Below are positions 26,487 to 35,885 of a stretch of DNA of 64,000 bases, in pieces. This stretch comes from Pseudomonas profundi (GTDB lineage Bacteria; Pseudomonadota; Gammaproteobacteria; Pseudomonadales; Pseudomonadaceae): contig NZ_VTPZ01000001.1 in assembly GCF_008638305.1 (NCBI RefSeq), positions 62,001 to 126,000 of the forward strand, written 5' to 3'. A program made the position numbers and the translations under genes. The notes under the pieces were generated by a model. The model did not search any database and was not told the DNA's origin. It was given only the letters and a program-made list of their open reading frames with translations. Numbering within the stretch: the stretch's first letter is position 1; the number at the start of each line of letters is the position of its first letter.

Positions 26487-27685
26487 GGTTTGCGACTCTC
26501 GAGTAGCGTGATCGGCAGGGCTGCACGCCAGGTATCGAAGCCGCCAAGAGGTTGGGCCTGGACCACGCTCAAACGAGTAAGACTGCCTCCGACCTTGGCG
26601 CGCCAGGCTACCAAAGCGGCCTCGCTTTGCAGCGTAACGGCATTGGCTACCAGACGGCCGCCGGGTTTCAGCGCGGCCCAACAGGTGTCCAGTACCCCCT
26701 CTACCGTTACGCCGCCGCCGATAAAAATCGCATCGGGTGCTTGTAGGCCGCGCAGGGCTTCCGGCGCGCGTCCCGATACCAGCTGTAACCCCGGCACGCC
26801 CAGCGCGTCGCGGTTATGAAGGATATGCTGATGCCTGCAGGCATTGGCTTCGATGGCGATTGCCTGACAACGCGAGTCGGCACGCATCCATTCGATCCCG
26901 ATCGAACCGCAACCGGCGCCGACGTCCCATAGCAGCTCGCCCGGCAAGGGTGCAAGCCGCGCCAGGGTCACGGCGCGCACGTCGCGCTTGGTCAGCTGTC
27001 CGTCGTGCTGGTAACACTCATCGGCCAGGCCGCAGGTCAGCGGCAGGCTTGGCAGCTGCGCCTGGGCAATACACTCGATGGCGACGACATTCAGCGCGGC
27101 CACCGGAACAGCGCCCCAGTCGTCGGCCAATCCGTCGAGTATGCGTTCGGCGGGCCCGCCCAAATGTTCCAAAACCGTCAGCCGGCTCGCGCCCAGGCCC
27201 CGTTGGCGCAGCAGTTCCGCCACGGCGGACGGGCTGTCCTGGTCATTGCTGAGAATCAACAACCGCGCCCCGGGGGCCAGCTCGTTGGTGATCTGCGTCA
27301 ATGGCCTGCCCACCAATGATGCGACGCAAACGTCCTGCAACACCCAGCCCAGTCGCGCCGCGGCGAGCGAGACCGATGACGGCGCTGGCAGCACATGCAT
27401 TTCCTCCGGTAATAGTTCCCGGGCAAGGCTCGCACCGACGCCGTAGAACATGGGGTCGCCGCTGGCCAGCACACAAAGTTCAGAGCCTCGCCGCGCCAGA
27501 ACCGGTTGGAGGGAGAATGGCGACGGCCAGGTCTCTCGTTCGGCTCTTAGTTGCTCAGGTAGTAGCGCAAGCTGGCGTGGCGAGCCGATGATCAGCTTGG
27601 CCTGCTCCAGTGAAAGGCGTGCCGCCTCGCCGAGCCCGGCATAGCCGTCTTCTCCGATACCGACCAACGTCAACCAGCACGTCAT
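26483..27685 (-). CDS. cobL: Precorrin-6Y C5,15-methyltransferase (decarboxylating), CbiE-CbiT fusion
   Basis: 400 residues. Residues ~1-200 are the CbiE-type methylase ([37 protein letters not shown]). Residues ~210-400 are the CbiT methylase/decarboxylase ([11 protein letters not shown], then SAM motif [18 protein letters not shown]). The fused protein methylates C5 and C15 and decarboxylates the acetate at C12. GAGG lies about 6 nt upstream of the ATG. It diverges from the riboswitch-led cobG operon. Confidence 0.93.
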   Translation of the reverse strand: MTCWLTLVGIGEDGYAGLGEAARLSLEQAKLIIGSPRQLALLPEQLRAERETWPSPFSLQPVLARRGSELCVLASGDPMFYGVGASLARELLPEEMHVLPAPSSVSLAAARLGWVLQDVCVASLVGRPLTQITNELAPGARLLILSNDQDSPSAVAELLRQRGLGASRLTVLEHLGGPAERILDGLADDWGAVPVAALNVVAIECIAQAQLPSLPLTCGLADECYQHDGQLTKRDVRAVTLARLAPLPGELLWDVGAGCGSIGIEWMRADSRCQAIAIEANACRHQHILHNRDALGVPGLQLVSGRAPEALRGLQAPDAIFIGGGVTVEGVLDTCWAALKPGGRLVANAVTLQSEAALVAWRAKVGGSLTRLSVVQAQPLGGFDTWRAALPITLLESRKP

Positions 27686-27762
27686 AGGGATACCTCGGTT
27701 TAGTCATGTAAGGCGCCAAGGGTGTCATGTCGCCGAGCAAAGCTGGCATAATACCGTCTTCG

Positions 27763-27945
27763 TCGGTGCCCGGCGCCATTCAATGGCAAGGGCCTAAGAG
27801 GGAACGCGGAGCAACCCCTGGTTGCAAGCCGCGGCTGCCCCCGCAACTGTGAACAGCGAGCCGGCACGCCAAATGCCACTGGGAGACCGGGAAGGCGGCG
27901 TGCGGTGAAGACCTGCAGCCAGTAGACCTGCCTACGAAGCCAGTC
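27763..27945 (+). promoter_or_regulatory. Cobalamin riboswitch (upstream of cobG)
   Basis: Contains the conserved core GCTGCCCCCGCAACTGTGA (27835-27852) and the B12-box variant AGCCAGTAGACCTGCC near 27917-27931, followed by sequences able to hide the ribosome site. It leads the plus-strand cobGHIJ operon, which it should repress when adenosylcobalamin is abundant. Confidence 0.9.
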
Positions 27946-28045
27946 GCGAGTGCCAACATCGGGCGGGGTGTACCGATGCCGTGGAGTCACCCTTGTGTGA
28001 GTCCGTTGGTTCGGTCGCCGCGTCACTGTAATAGGTAACCGAGCG

Positions 28046-29398
28046 ATGCCTCACCATCCTCTCAACGCCAGATCGACCGTTCGCCCCTCGGCTTGCCCGG
28101 GACTGCTGCGTATCGTCCAGGCACTGGACGGCGGCATCTGCCGCGTCAAGCTCGCCGGCGGGCTGCTCACCAGCGCCCAGGCCCAGGCCATTGCGCTGGC
28201 GGCGCAGCGTTACGCCAGTGACGTGCTCGAGCTGACCAACCGCAGCAATCTGCAGATTCGCGGCGTACGCCCGGAGTGCGAAGAACAGCTCATTCAGGCT
28301 GTGATCGACGTCGGGCTGGGCCCCGAGCAGGAGGCCAGCGACGATGTGCGCAACCTGATGCTCAGCCCCGCCGCCGGGCTCGATCCCCATGCAGTGCTCG
28401 ATACCCGCCCCCTTGCCGCCGAACTGCTGGCCCTGCTGCAGGGCACGCCAGCTTTCCATGCCTTATCGCCCAAGTTCGCCATCCAGCTTGACGGTGGGGA
28501 AGCCCTTGCGATGCTGTCCCATCCGCACGACATCTGGCTGAGCGCGCTACCTGGCGCACCGCCGCGGCTCGCGTTCGGTCTGGCCGGATGCCCGACCGAC
28601 GCCCCGCTGGGCACTATCCTGCCCAGCCAGGCTGTTCCGTTTATGACGCACCTGCTTTCGCTGTTCCTTGAAATGGCTGATGAACGTCACAGCCGGATGC
28701 GTCAGCTTCTGGAAGCAACGCCAGCGACCCAGCTGTTGCAACAGTTGGAGAAGCGTCTGCCGTTCAGCATTGAGCCGCCCGCCAGGACGCCAACCGCTGG
28801 TAAGTCTGACGCGAGCCGTACGCTGCTGCGCCCGCCTGGCATCTTCAAACAGCGTCAACCGGACCTGGCGATGGTGACCGCAGGAGTGTCTCTGGGCCGT
28901 ATGGATAGTCAGCAAATGGTGCAATTGGCGCGTATTGCCGAGCAGTACGCAGGCTCTCGCTTGTTGCTTACCCCCTGGCAAGGCGTGTTATTGCCCGAGG
29001 TGCCAGCGCCAAGGGCAGCTGCGGCTTTTGATGCCCTGGCTGCCATGGGTTTGTTGACCGATACCTCCGAGCCGCTCACCTCATTAATCGCCTGCACAGG
29101 CGCTACCGGCTGCGCCAAAGGGCTGGCCGATACCAAGGGTGATGCACTTGCGCTCGCGGTAAAGCTGAAGGCGAGCGGCGCCCGACCGGTTGTGCATCTA
29201 AGCGGGTGCGCCCGCTCCTGCGCTGCCGCACACACAACTCCCTTTACGCTATTAGCCAGTGACAATGGCCGCTATCAGCTTCATCAACAGACGCCTGGAG
29301 TAACCGGTTTCGGTCAGCTACGGGCAACCAACCTCGACATGGACACGGCAGCCGACTGGTTCGCCAACCACTGCCCAGCAGGAAATACCGATGCTTGA
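28046..29398 (+). CDS. cobG: Precorrin-3B synthase
   Basis: 450 residues of the nitrite/sulfite-reductase-like family: two ferredoxin-like half domains (VKLAGGLLTSAQAQAIALAAQRYA, then GVSLGRMDSQQMVQLARIAEQYA) and cluster cysteines in IACTGATGCAKGLADTK and VHLSGCARSCAAAH. The enzyme uses O2 to form the gamma-lactone of precorrin-3B, so the pathway here is the aerobic one. It is the first gene after a cobalamin riboswitch and overlaps cobH by 8 nt. Confidence 0.93.
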   Translation: MPHHPLNARSTVRPSACPGLLRIVQALDGGICRVKLAGGLLTSAQAQAIALAAQRYASDVLELTNRSNLQIRGVRPECEEQLIQAVIDVGLGPEQEASDDVRNLMLSPAAGLDPHAVLDTRPLAAELLALLQGTPAFHALSPKFAIQLDGGEALAMLSHPHDIWLSALPGAPPRLAFGLAGCPTDAPLGTILPSQAVPFMTHLLSLFLEMADERHSRMRQLLEATPATQLLQQLEKRLPFSIEPPARTPTAGKSDASRTLLRPPGIFKQRQPDLAMVTAGVSLGRMDSQQMVQLARIAEQYAGSRLLLTPWQGVLLPEVPAPRAAAAFDALAAMGLLTDTSEPLTSLIACTGATGCAKGLADTKGDALALAVKLKASGARPVVHLSGCARSCAAAHTTPFTLLASDNGRYQLHQQTPGVTGFGQLRATNLDMDTAADWFANHCPAGNTDA

Positions 29399-30017
29399 TT
29401 ACATTCGCGACGGCCAGGAAATCTACCGCCAATCCTTCGCTACCATACGGGTTGAAGCCGACCTCAACGTCATTCCTTCTGATATGGAAAAACTCGCGGT
29501 GAGGATCATTCACGCCTGCGGGATGGTCGATATCGTTTCCGATCTACGCTTTTCCGAGGGCGCCGGAACAGCCGGCCGCGCTGCGCTGCAAACCGGTGCG
29601 CCGATTCTCTGCGATGCTCGGATGGTCGCCGAAGGGATTACCCGGCCGCGACTGCCCGCCAATAACGAGGTAATCTGCACGCTGCATGAGAGCGACGTGC
29701 CTGAGCTTGCGCGCAGCCTGGGTAATACCCGTTCGGCAGCGGCACTGGAGCACTGGCGAACACATATAGAAGGCAGCGTGGTAGTCATCGGCAATGCGCC
29801 AACGGCGCTCTTCTACCTGCTGGAAATGCTCGATGCCGGCGCGCCCAAGCCAGCCCTGATCATCGGGATGCCGGTCGGCTTTATCGGTGCGGCGGAGTCC
29901 AAAGACGCGCTGGCCGCAGACAGCCGAGGCGTGCCCTACGTGATCGTACGCGGTCGCCGTGGCGGCAGCGCTATGGCGGTGGCTGCGGTCAATGCCCTGG
30001 CCACGGAGGTCGAATAA
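29391..30017 (+). CDS. cobH: Precorrin-8X methylmutase
   Basis: 208 residues. The catalytic His lies in [13 protein letters not shown]; other family motifs are [30 protein letters not shown] and [16 protein letters not shown]. It moves the C11 methyl group to C12, giving hydrogenobyrinic acid. It overlaps cobG upstream and cobI downstream (TAATG), so translation is coupled. Confidence 0.95.
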   Translation: MLDYIRDGQEIYRQSFATIRVEADLNVIPSDMEKLAVRIIHACGMVDIVSDLRFSEGAGTAGRAALQTGAPILCDARMVAEGITRPRLPANNEVICTLHESDVPELARSLGNTRSAAALEHWRTHIEGSVVVIGNAPTALFYLLEMLDAGAPKPALIIGMPVGFIGAAESKDALAADSRGVPYVIVRGRRGGSAMAVAAVNALATEVE

Positions 30018-30763
30018 TGGCGAGCAAGGGACGGTTGATCGGCGTGGGCGTGGGGCCTGGTGACCCGGAGCTGATCACCCTCAAGGCGCTGCGGCTGCTG
30101 CGCAGTGCTGACGTGGTCGGTTATTTCGTGGCCAAGGCCAAGGCGAACAAGGGCCAAGGTGGCAACGCCTTCGGCATCATCGAACAGCACCTTACCGACC
30201 AACAGCGGCGGATACCGTTGGTCTATCCGGTAACGACCGAAAAGCTTCCAGCGCCCTTGAGTTATGAGGATGTCATCAGCGATTTCTACGATACCTGCGC
30301 GAGCCAGATTGCCGAGCAGCTCGATGCCGGACTGGATGTGGCGGTGATCTGTGAAGGAGACCCCTTCTTCTATGGCTCCTACATGTATCTGCACGATCGC
30401 CTCGCCGGGCAATATGACGTGGAAGTGGTGCCGGGGGTTTGTTCCATGCTCGGCTGCGTGTCGGTGCTGGGGACGCCCCTGGTGTACCGCAACCAGAGCC
30501 TGTCCGTGCTTTCTGGCGTGCTGCCCGAAGAGGAACTCAAGCGTCGGCTCCATGATGCCGAGGCGGGGGTGATCATGAAGCTGGGCCGCAACTTCGATAA
30601 GGTATTGCGCGTGCTGGTCGAGCTGGGCCTGGACAGACGCGCGCACTACGTCGAGCGCGCCACCATGGAGAATCAGCGCATCGTCCCTCTACACGAGGTG
30701 GAGGCGATGTCGTCTCCCTATTTCTCGATGATCGTCATTCCCGGCGACAAGTGGCGCGGCTGA
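30017..30763 (+). CDS. cobI: Precorrin-2 C20-methyltransferase
   Basis: 248 residues of the tetrapyrrole methylase fold: [21 protein letters not shown] near the N-terminus, [18 protein letters not shown] (SAM site) and [19 protein letters not shown]. It methylates C20 of precorrin-2 with SAM. It overlaps both neighbours by one nucleotide. Confidence 0.95.
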   Translation: MASKGRLIGVGVGPGDPELITLKALRLLRSADVVGYFVAKAKANKGQGGNAFGIIEQHLTDQQRRIPLVYPVTTEKLPAPLSYEDVISDFYDTCASQIAEQLDAGLDVAVICEGDPFFYGSYMYLHDRLAGQYDVEVVPGVCSMLGCVSVLGTPLVYRNQSLSVLSGVLPEEELKRRLHDAEAGVIMKLGRNFDKVLRVLVELGLDRRAHYVERATMENQRIVPLHEVEAMSSPYFSMIVIPGDKWRG

Positions 30764-32424
30764 TGAACAAGCTCCCCGCCATTATCATCCTCGGCTCCTC
30801 TGCCCTGCCCACCGCCCGGCGGATTCAGACGCTGTATCCCGGCTCATCCGTGCTTGGCTTGCGCGAGCGGGTAGAGGGTGCTGACCGCTATTACGCCAAT
30901 TTCGGCGACACCCTGCGCGCACTCTACCGCACCAATACGCCGATCATCGCCCTGTGCGCAGCCGGTATCGTCATCCGCAGCCTGGCGACCCTGCTGGGCG
31001 AAAAGGGCAGCGAGCCACCAGTGCTGGCAGTCGCGGAAGACGCCAGCGCGGTGGTGCCGCTGCTCGGCGGCCTGGGTGGGGTAAACCGCATGGCGCGCGA
31101 CCTTGCTGCGGCTTTGGACACTCACGCCGCCATTACCACCAGCGGCGAGTTGCGCTTTGGCACATGCCTCTTGGACCCGCCACCTGGTTATCAACTCGCT
31201 GACCTGCAACAGGGCAAACGCTTCGTCTCTGACCTGCTAAGTGGCGAAGCCGTCCGCGTGGAGGGCGGTGCCCCTTGGCTGGAGGCCGCGCAGCTGCCCC
31301 TCGATGACGCCGCTCAACGAGTGATTCATGTGGATCCATGCGCACGCGCCCAGCGCGACGACGAATTACTGATCCATCCCAAGCAGGTCATGGCATTGAT
31401 TGTTCAAGCCGATACACAGCTCGCAGAAGAGATCGCCGACGCCATGCACCAGGCCAACCTCGCAGTGCCCGCCCTCGCCTGTTTGGTCGCCCAGACGGAC
31501 TTGATGGCAGAACCCTTGCTGCATGAAGCGGCTGCGGCGCTCGAAGTACCGGTGCGCTTTATTGAGGACATAACCGGCCTGCCCGCCGCCCTGTACCGCA
31601 GTGCCACGGTGCAGCTTTTGTTAGCCGACCGGCCCGTCGATCCGCGTGAGATCGGGCAACCACGAGGTCAGCTGACCGTCATCGGCCTAGGGCCTGGCGC
31701 CGCTGACATGCTGATACCTGCCGCTCGTCAGGCCCTGGACGAGGCCGAAGACCTGCTTGGCTACGAAACCTACGTGACCATGGCCGGCCCCTTCCGCAAC
31801 GATCAGGCGATCCACTGCACCGACAACCGTGAAGAAATGCAGCGTGCGCGTCATGCCTTCGAGCTTGCAGCCAGCGGGCGCCGCGTGGTGGTGATTTCAT
31901 CGGGTGATCCGGGCGTATTCGCCATGGCGGCTGCGGTGCTGGAGGCACTCCATGAATCCAGCGATCCGCGCTGGCAGGCCGTCGATCTCGAAATTCTGCC
32001 GGGCATATCCGCCGCGCTGGCTGCCGCTGCCAAGGCCGGAGCACCGCTGGGCCATGACTTCTGCCTGCTGTCGCTATCGGACAACCTCAAGCCCTGGGCC
32101 GTTATCGAGAAACGCCTCTATCACGCGGCGGCAGCCGATCTGGTGATGGCCTTCTATAACCCGATTTCCAGGGCGCGCCCCTGGCAGCTTGGCCAGGCGC
32201 TGGACCTGGTGCGTGAGCAGCGCAGCAGCGACACCCTGGTTGTGCTTGGGCGCGATATCGGCCGGCCAGCAGAAAAGCTAACCGTAACCACTCTGGGTGA
32301 ACTCAAACCCGAACAGGTGGACATGCGTACCCTGGTGATCATCGGCTCGTCGCAGACCTGCCGCTTCGATAAGAAAGGAGGTGACGAGTGGGTCTATACC
32401 CCACGCTGGTATCCAGCTGAATAA
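30763..32424 (+). CDS. cobJ: CbiG-CobJ fusion (precorrin-3B C17-methyltransferase)
   Basis: 553 residues from the ATG at 30763 (TGATG overlap with cobI); a GTG four codons earlier is possible. Residues ~1-300 are CbiG-like (CAAGIVIRSLATLLGEKGSEPPVLAVAEDA, VVPLLGGLGGVNRMARDLA, and the C-terminal CbiG part with FIEDITGLPAALYRSAT). Residues ~310-553 are the methylase (VIGLGPGAADMLIPAARQAL, VVISSGDPGVFAMAAAVLEAL). CobJ methylates C17 with ring contraction. In the aerobic pathway the CbiG part has no assigned reaction; cobE downstream is a second CbiG-C homologue. Confidence 0.92.
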   Translation: MNKLPAIIILGSSALPTARRIQTLYPGSSVLGLRERVEGADRYYANFGDTLRALYRTNTPIIALCAAGIVIRSLATLLGEKGSEPPVLAVAEDASAVVPLLGGLGGVNRMARDLAAALDTHAAITTSGELRFGTCLLDPPPGYQLADLQQGKRFVSDLLSGEAVRVEGGAPWLEAAQLPLDDAAQRVIHVDPCARAQRDDELLIHPKQVMALIVQADTQLAEEIADAMHQANLAVPALACLVAQTDLMAEPLLHEAAAALEVPVRFIEDITGLPAALYRSATVQLLLADRPVDPREIGQPRGQLTVIGLGPGAADMLIPAARQALDEAEDLLGYETYVTMAGPFRNDQAIHCTDNREEMQRARHAFELAASGRRVVVISSGDPGVFAMAAAVLEALHESSDPRWQAVDLEILPGISAALAAAAKAGAPLGHDFCLLSLSDNLKPWAVIEKRLYHAAAADLVMAFYNPISRARPWQLGQALDLVREQRSSDTLVVLGRDIGRPAEKLTVTTLGELKPEQVDMRTLVIIGSSQTCRFDKKGGDEWVYTPRWYPAE

Positions 32425-32471
32425 AGTTCAAGTGCCCATGGGACGCAATACGTTTACCATGGCGACGCTGG

Positions 32472-32650
32472 ATGGTTCTGCCGAACACGCTTGGCAGAGG
32501 CAACAGGGAAGCAGGTACGCCCTTGGGCTATTCCTGCGCTGCCCCCGCAACTGTAAACGGGTAGTCGGTCTGCAACTTGCCACTGGTTCATCGAACTGGG
32601 AAGGCGCAGACAGACGATGATCCGCGAGCCAGGAGACCTGCCGTTCAGCA
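32472..32650 (+). promoter_or_regulatory. Cobalamin riboswitch (upstream of the CbiM-like gene)
   Basis: Conserved core GCTGCCCCCGCAACTGTAAA near 32538-32557 and a perfect B12 box, GAGCCAGGAGACCTGCC, at 32626-32642. It lies between cobJ and the permease and should control the permease separately from the cobG operon. Confidence 0.93.
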
Positions 32651-32697
32651 TGCCGATATAGGCAATCCTTAAACCTGCATCCCTCGGAGGGAGAGTA

Positions 32698-33348
32698 ATG
32701 CATATCGAACCAGGCGTTCTCAACGCCGCCAAAATTGTTTTTGCCAACGCTGCTGCCATTTCCACACTGGCGGTTTTCGCACCCAAGCTGCTGGGGCGCC
32801 CGCAGAACTGGGTCAAGACCGTACTTGCCGCCCTGTTCTTTTCGATCTTCATGGAAGTGTATTCGGTGCCGGTCGGGCCGTCGGAGCTGCACTTCATCGG
32901 CGCCTCTGCGGTGTATCTTCTGTTCGGCTTCGTCCCCGCGCTGTTCGGCTTCGCCATCGGGCTATTGCTCCAGGGCTTTCTATTCGAGCCTTCGGACCTT
33001 ATGCACCTGGCGGTCAATTCGCTTTCTCTGCTGGTGCCCTTGATCGCGGCCCACGGCCTGTTTGGCCGGCACTTCCATCGTGAAGGCGGCCGGCGGATCA
33101 GCTGGGCGGAAGTGGTCAAGTTCGATGCCGTGTTCTACGGCGGCGTGGTGATGATGGTCGGCTTCTGGCTGTCGCTGGGTCAGGAACCTGCGGCGCTGAG
33201 CAACTGGGCGATGTTTGCCGCAGCCTATATGCCGATCATATTGCTTGAGCCCGTGTTTACCTGCCTGATCATTCGCGCACTAAAGCGCTATGAGAACAAT
33301 GGCCTGGTGCAGCGCTTCACCACGGTGAAATCCCTTACCGCAGCCTGA
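32698..33348 (+). CDS. CbiM-like cobalt ECF permease component
   Basis: 216 residues, seven or so hydrophobic segments. It starts MHIEPGVL, echoing the MHIxxG N-terminus of CbiM whose Met-His coordinates the metal. Other motifs: SELHFIGASAVYLLFGFVPALFGFAIGLLLQGFLF and EPSDLMHLAVNSLSLLVPL. It has its own cobalamin riboswitch, strongly suggesting cobalt uptake. No cbiN, cbiQ or cbiO genes follow, so it either pairs with components elsewhere or works alone. Confidence 0.85.
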   Translation: MHIEPGVLNAAKIVFANAAAISTLAVFAPKLLGRPQNWVKTVLAALFFSIFMEVYSVPVGPSELHFIGASAVYLLFGFVPALFGFAIGLLLQGFLFEPSDLMHLAVNSLSLLVPLIAAHGLFGRHFHREGGRRISWAEVVKFDAVFYGGVVMMVGFWLSLGQEPAALSNWAMFAAAYMPIILLEPVFTCLIIRALKRYENNGLVQRFTTVKSLTAA

Positions 33349-33372
33349 TGTCCGGCTGAGCGGCGTTGGCGA

Positions 33373-34140
33373 TCAACCGCCAGCGCCGCCCCGGCGTAAC
33401 AGGTAGCTGTCCATGATCCAGCCGTGTTGCTCACGCAGCGCTGCGCGCAGATCCCGAATTTCCTGTGCCAGCTCATCGAGCGGACCGGCGCGCAACACCT
33501 CATCCTCGGTACCCACGTACGCCCCCCAATAGATGTGCATGCCCTGCCCCACGAACTGTGTGTAGGTGTCCTGCGCATCGAGCATTACCATCAGGCTGTC
33601 CAGCCCGGCCGGAAAACCTTCGGCCAGGCGGCGCGCGGGCGTCACCTGGAACGCCTGGCCAATACTGTTGAAGCAGATCTTGTGGCGCGCGGCTAGGGCC
33701 TGCAGGCTGGTGATGCCGGGGATGACATCGTAGTCAATCTGATGCCGGCCGCTGCGCTGAATGTCCTCCATGATGCGCAGGGTGCTGTCGTATAGCGCAG
33801 GATCGCCCCAAACCAGAAAGGCCCCGCATTCGCCGTCGGCCATCTGATCGCCGATCATGCGCTCGAACACCTGCTGCTTGTCTTCGTTCAGATCCACCAC
33901 GCTGCCGTGGTAATCCGCCACGCCGCGCACGCGCTCGGGGCACTGATCTTCGACGAAGCGATAGTTGCGGTCCTTGATGAAGCGATCACAGATGATCTTG
34001 CGCAGAGCGATGAGCTTTTCCTTGGCGTTGCCCTTGTCCATCAGGAAGAACAGATCGGCGCGGTTCAGGGCGTTGATCGCCTGCACCGTGAGGTAATCGG
34101 GGTCACCGGCGCCTATGCCGATGATCAGGATGGTCTTCAT
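33373..34140 (-). CDS. cobF: Precorrin-6A synthase (deacetylating)
   Basis: 255 residues of the tetrapyrrole methylase fold: IGIGAGDPDYLTVQAINAL, FLVWGDPALYDSTLRIMEDI and VIPGITSLQALAARH. It methylates C1 and removes the acetyl group, converting precorrin-5 to precorrin-6A, a step specific to the aerobic pathway. It lies 12 nt after the chelatase VWA frame at the end of the minus-strand cobW-cobN unit. Confidence 0.93.
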   Translation of the reverse strand: MKTILIIGIGAGDPDYLTVQAINALNRADLFFLMDKGNAKEKLIALRKIICDRFIKDRNYRFVEDQCPERVRGVADYHGSVVDLNEDKQQVFERMIGDQMADGECGAFLVWGDPALYDSTLRIMEDIQRSGRHQIDYDVIPGITSLQALAARHKICFNSIGQAFQVTPARRLAEGFPAGLDSLMVMLDAQDTYTQFVGQGMHIYWGAYVGTEDEVLRAGPLDELAQEIRDLRAALREQHGWIMDSYLLRRGGAGG

Positions 34141-34152
34141 GCCGCGAGGCTC

Positions 34153-34836
34153 CTACTGGGCCACCGGCAGCGCCGGTAGCGTATCGATATGATGGTATTG
34201 GGCGCCCAGCGTCTGCGCCAGCTGCCGGGCGCGGCCAATGCGAACCGGCGCGCTTTCGATGTCGATCACCAGCGCCGGGCAGGCGCTGGGCGCCAGCGCT
34301 GGCCATTCACGGATGCGGCCGTCGGTGATCACCCACAGGCGGTGGTTCTCCGCGGGGTGCAACCCTTGCCTGCGGGCCTGCCATGCGGCAGCCTCCTGCA
34401 GTGCTGGCAGCAACGGCGTGCCGCCGCCGGCGCCGAGCCCGTCCAGCCAATTTCGCAGCGCGGCGCTTGCCAGCCTGCCGTGGCCTAGCCACTGCGCCTG
34501 GCTGCCCGCCGCCTCCAGCATGACCAGCCGCACGCGCTGCTTGCGCGCGGCTGCCAGTATCTCGGCGAGCAGTCCCTTGGCTTTGGCCAGCGCGCCATGG
34601 CGGCGGGTGGACGCCGAGGCATCCACCACTACCAGCCACAGCTCCTGCTGGCGGGCACTGCGGGGGCGCAGCTGTAGATCGGCTCGACAACGGGGTCTGC
34701 CCTTGAGCAGCGTTGCGGGCCAGTCGATACGGCCAATCGCGCCGCTGCGGTTGGCACCGGCTCGTCCACCTTTGATACGGCCTGGCGCCGATCGAGCATC
34801 CGCGCCGGCGGCCGAGCGCGGGCGGATGCTCAGGGC
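34153..34836 (-). CDS. ChlD-type VWA domain, reached by -1 frameshift from the upstream ATPase frame
   Basis: 227 residues in the -1 frame relative to the chlI-like gene. The MIDAS motif VVVDASAST, GAGGGTPLLPAL and VITDGRIREW show a von Willebrand A domain like that of magnesium/cobalt chelatase D subunits. The open frame begins at a TGA just upstream of the chlI stop and has no ATG or good ribosome site, so independent initiation is unlikely. The slippery heptamer at 34836-34842 would join it to the ATPase to give a 577-residue ChlD-like protein. A start at an internal GTG near 34635 is the main alternative. Confidence 0.75.
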   Translation of the reverse strand, partial: ALSIRPRSAAGADARSAPGRIKGGRAGANRSGAIGRIDWPATLLKGRPRCRADLQLRPRSARQQELWLVVVDASASTRRHGALAKAKGLLAEILAAARKQRVRLVMLEAAGSQAQWLGHGRLASAALRNWLDGLGAGGGTPLLPALQEAAAWQARRQGLHPAENHRLWVITDGRIREWPALAPSACPALVIDIESAPVRIGRARQLAQTLGAQYHHIDTLPALPVAQ

Positions 34837-34842
34837 TTTTTT
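34794..34842 (-). promoter_or_regulatory. Candidate -1 programmed ribosomal frameshift signal
   Basis: Slippery heptamer A AAA AAG (34842-34836), two codons before the zero-frame stop TGA, then a 4-nt spacer and a hairpin with a perfect 10-bp stem GAGCATCCGC / GCGGATGCTC (34831-34822 and 34803-34794) and a GC-rich 18-nt loop. Slippage places the ribosome exactly in the VWA frame. Confidence 0.8.
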
Positions 34843-35885
34843 GACCAGCGGGGCGGGTCACGCCGAACGCCGGTGGCCTGGGGCTGCGGTGGCAGCTCGC
34901 CCCACTGGCCTTGGCCCTGCTGCTCCGATGGGCTCTGCGATTGCGAGTCTTCCTGCTTGTCGGCCGGACCGTCCTGTTGAGGTGACTGATCAGCTGCCGA
35001 TTCGGCGTGCCGGCGGTGGCGCAAAACAAAATCCTCCACCGCGTCGATGTCGATGGTCTCGATGGCAGCCGCGGCGCGCCAGGCCGCATGGGCACGGGCA
35101 GAGCGCAGCCAGACCAGGTCGGCGCGCATGCCGTCGACCCTGGCAGCGAAGCAGCGCTGACTGATTTCCGCCAGCGCCGTATCGGTCAGCGGAATGCTCG
35201 CGAGCCGCTGGCGCGCCGCCTGACAACCCTCGCGTAACGCGACCTGATGCTCCTGCCAGTCACGCAGGAACGCGGCGGGGTCGGCATCGAAGGCAAGGCG
35301 GCGGCGGACGATCTCGGCGCGCTGTGCGGGCTGCGGCTGGGCATCAAGCGACAGGTTGAGTCCGAAACGGTCGAGCAGTTGCGGGCGCAGCTCGCCCTCT
35401 TCAGTGTTCATGGTGCCGATCAATACAAACCGCGCGGCATGCCGGTGGGATACGCCGTCGCGCTCGACATGATTGACGCCGCTGGCGGCCGCATCCAGCA
35501 GCAGGTCGACTAGATGATCGGGTAACAGATTGACCTCATCCACATAGAGCACGCCGCCATCGGCCTTGGCCAGCAGCCCAGGCGAGAAGCGTGCGCGCCC
35601 TTCGGACAGCGCGGCGTCCAGATCCAGGGTGCCGACGATGCGCTCCTCGCTGGCCCCGAGCGGCAGATTGACGAAGGTGCCGCTCTCAAGCAGATCGGCG
35701 AGCCCGCGGGCCAGGGTCGATTTGGCCATGCCGCGCGGGCCCTCTATCAACACGCCGCCTATGGCCGGATCGATTGCCGCCAGGCATAGCGCCAGCTTGA
35801 GGTCTTCGGTGCCGACGACAGCGGCCAGGGGAAAATGCTGTTCGGGCATGGTGTCGGATCCAGCGCTAGAGGTATGTGTCGTCAT
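34830..35885 (-). CDS. Chelatase AAA+ ATPase subunit (ChlI/BchI-like, cobaltochelatase)
   Basis: 351 residues. AAA+ motifs: Walker A GPRGMAKST, Walker B VLYVDEVNLL, sensor GTMNTEEGELRPQLLDRFGLNL. The last ~65 residues are Gln/Ser/Asp-rich (QSPQQDGPADKQEDS), the acidic linker usually found between the AAA+ and VWA domains of ChlD. The zero-frame product ends ...RWSKKP soon after the linker. It overlaps cobN by 4 nt. Together with CobN and the VWA product it should insert cobalt into the corrin ring; ATPase and VWA come from one gene here. Confidence 0.9.
   Translation of the reverse strand: MTTHTSSAGSDTMPEQHFPLAAVVGTEDLKLALCLAAIDPAIGGVLIEGPRGMAKSTLARGLADLLESGTFVNLPLGASEERIVGTLDLDAALSEGRARFSPGLLAKADGGVLYVDEVNLLPDHLVDLLLDAAASGVNHVERDGVSHRHAARFVLIGTMNTEEGELRPQLLDRFGLNLSLDAQPQPAQRAEIVRRRLAFDADPAAFLRDWQEHQVALREGCQAARQRLASIPLTDTALAEISQRCFAARVDGMRADLVWLRSARAHAAWRAAAAIETIDIDAVEDFVLRHRRHAESAADQSPQQDGPADKQEDSQSQSPSEQQGQGQWGELPPQPQATGVRRDPPRWSKKP

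Noticed and set aside
34307-35095. 262-codon minus-strand frame across the chlI/VWA junction
   Set aside because: Third frame, Pro/Arg-rich without motifs; the VWA motifs lie in the -1 frame instead.
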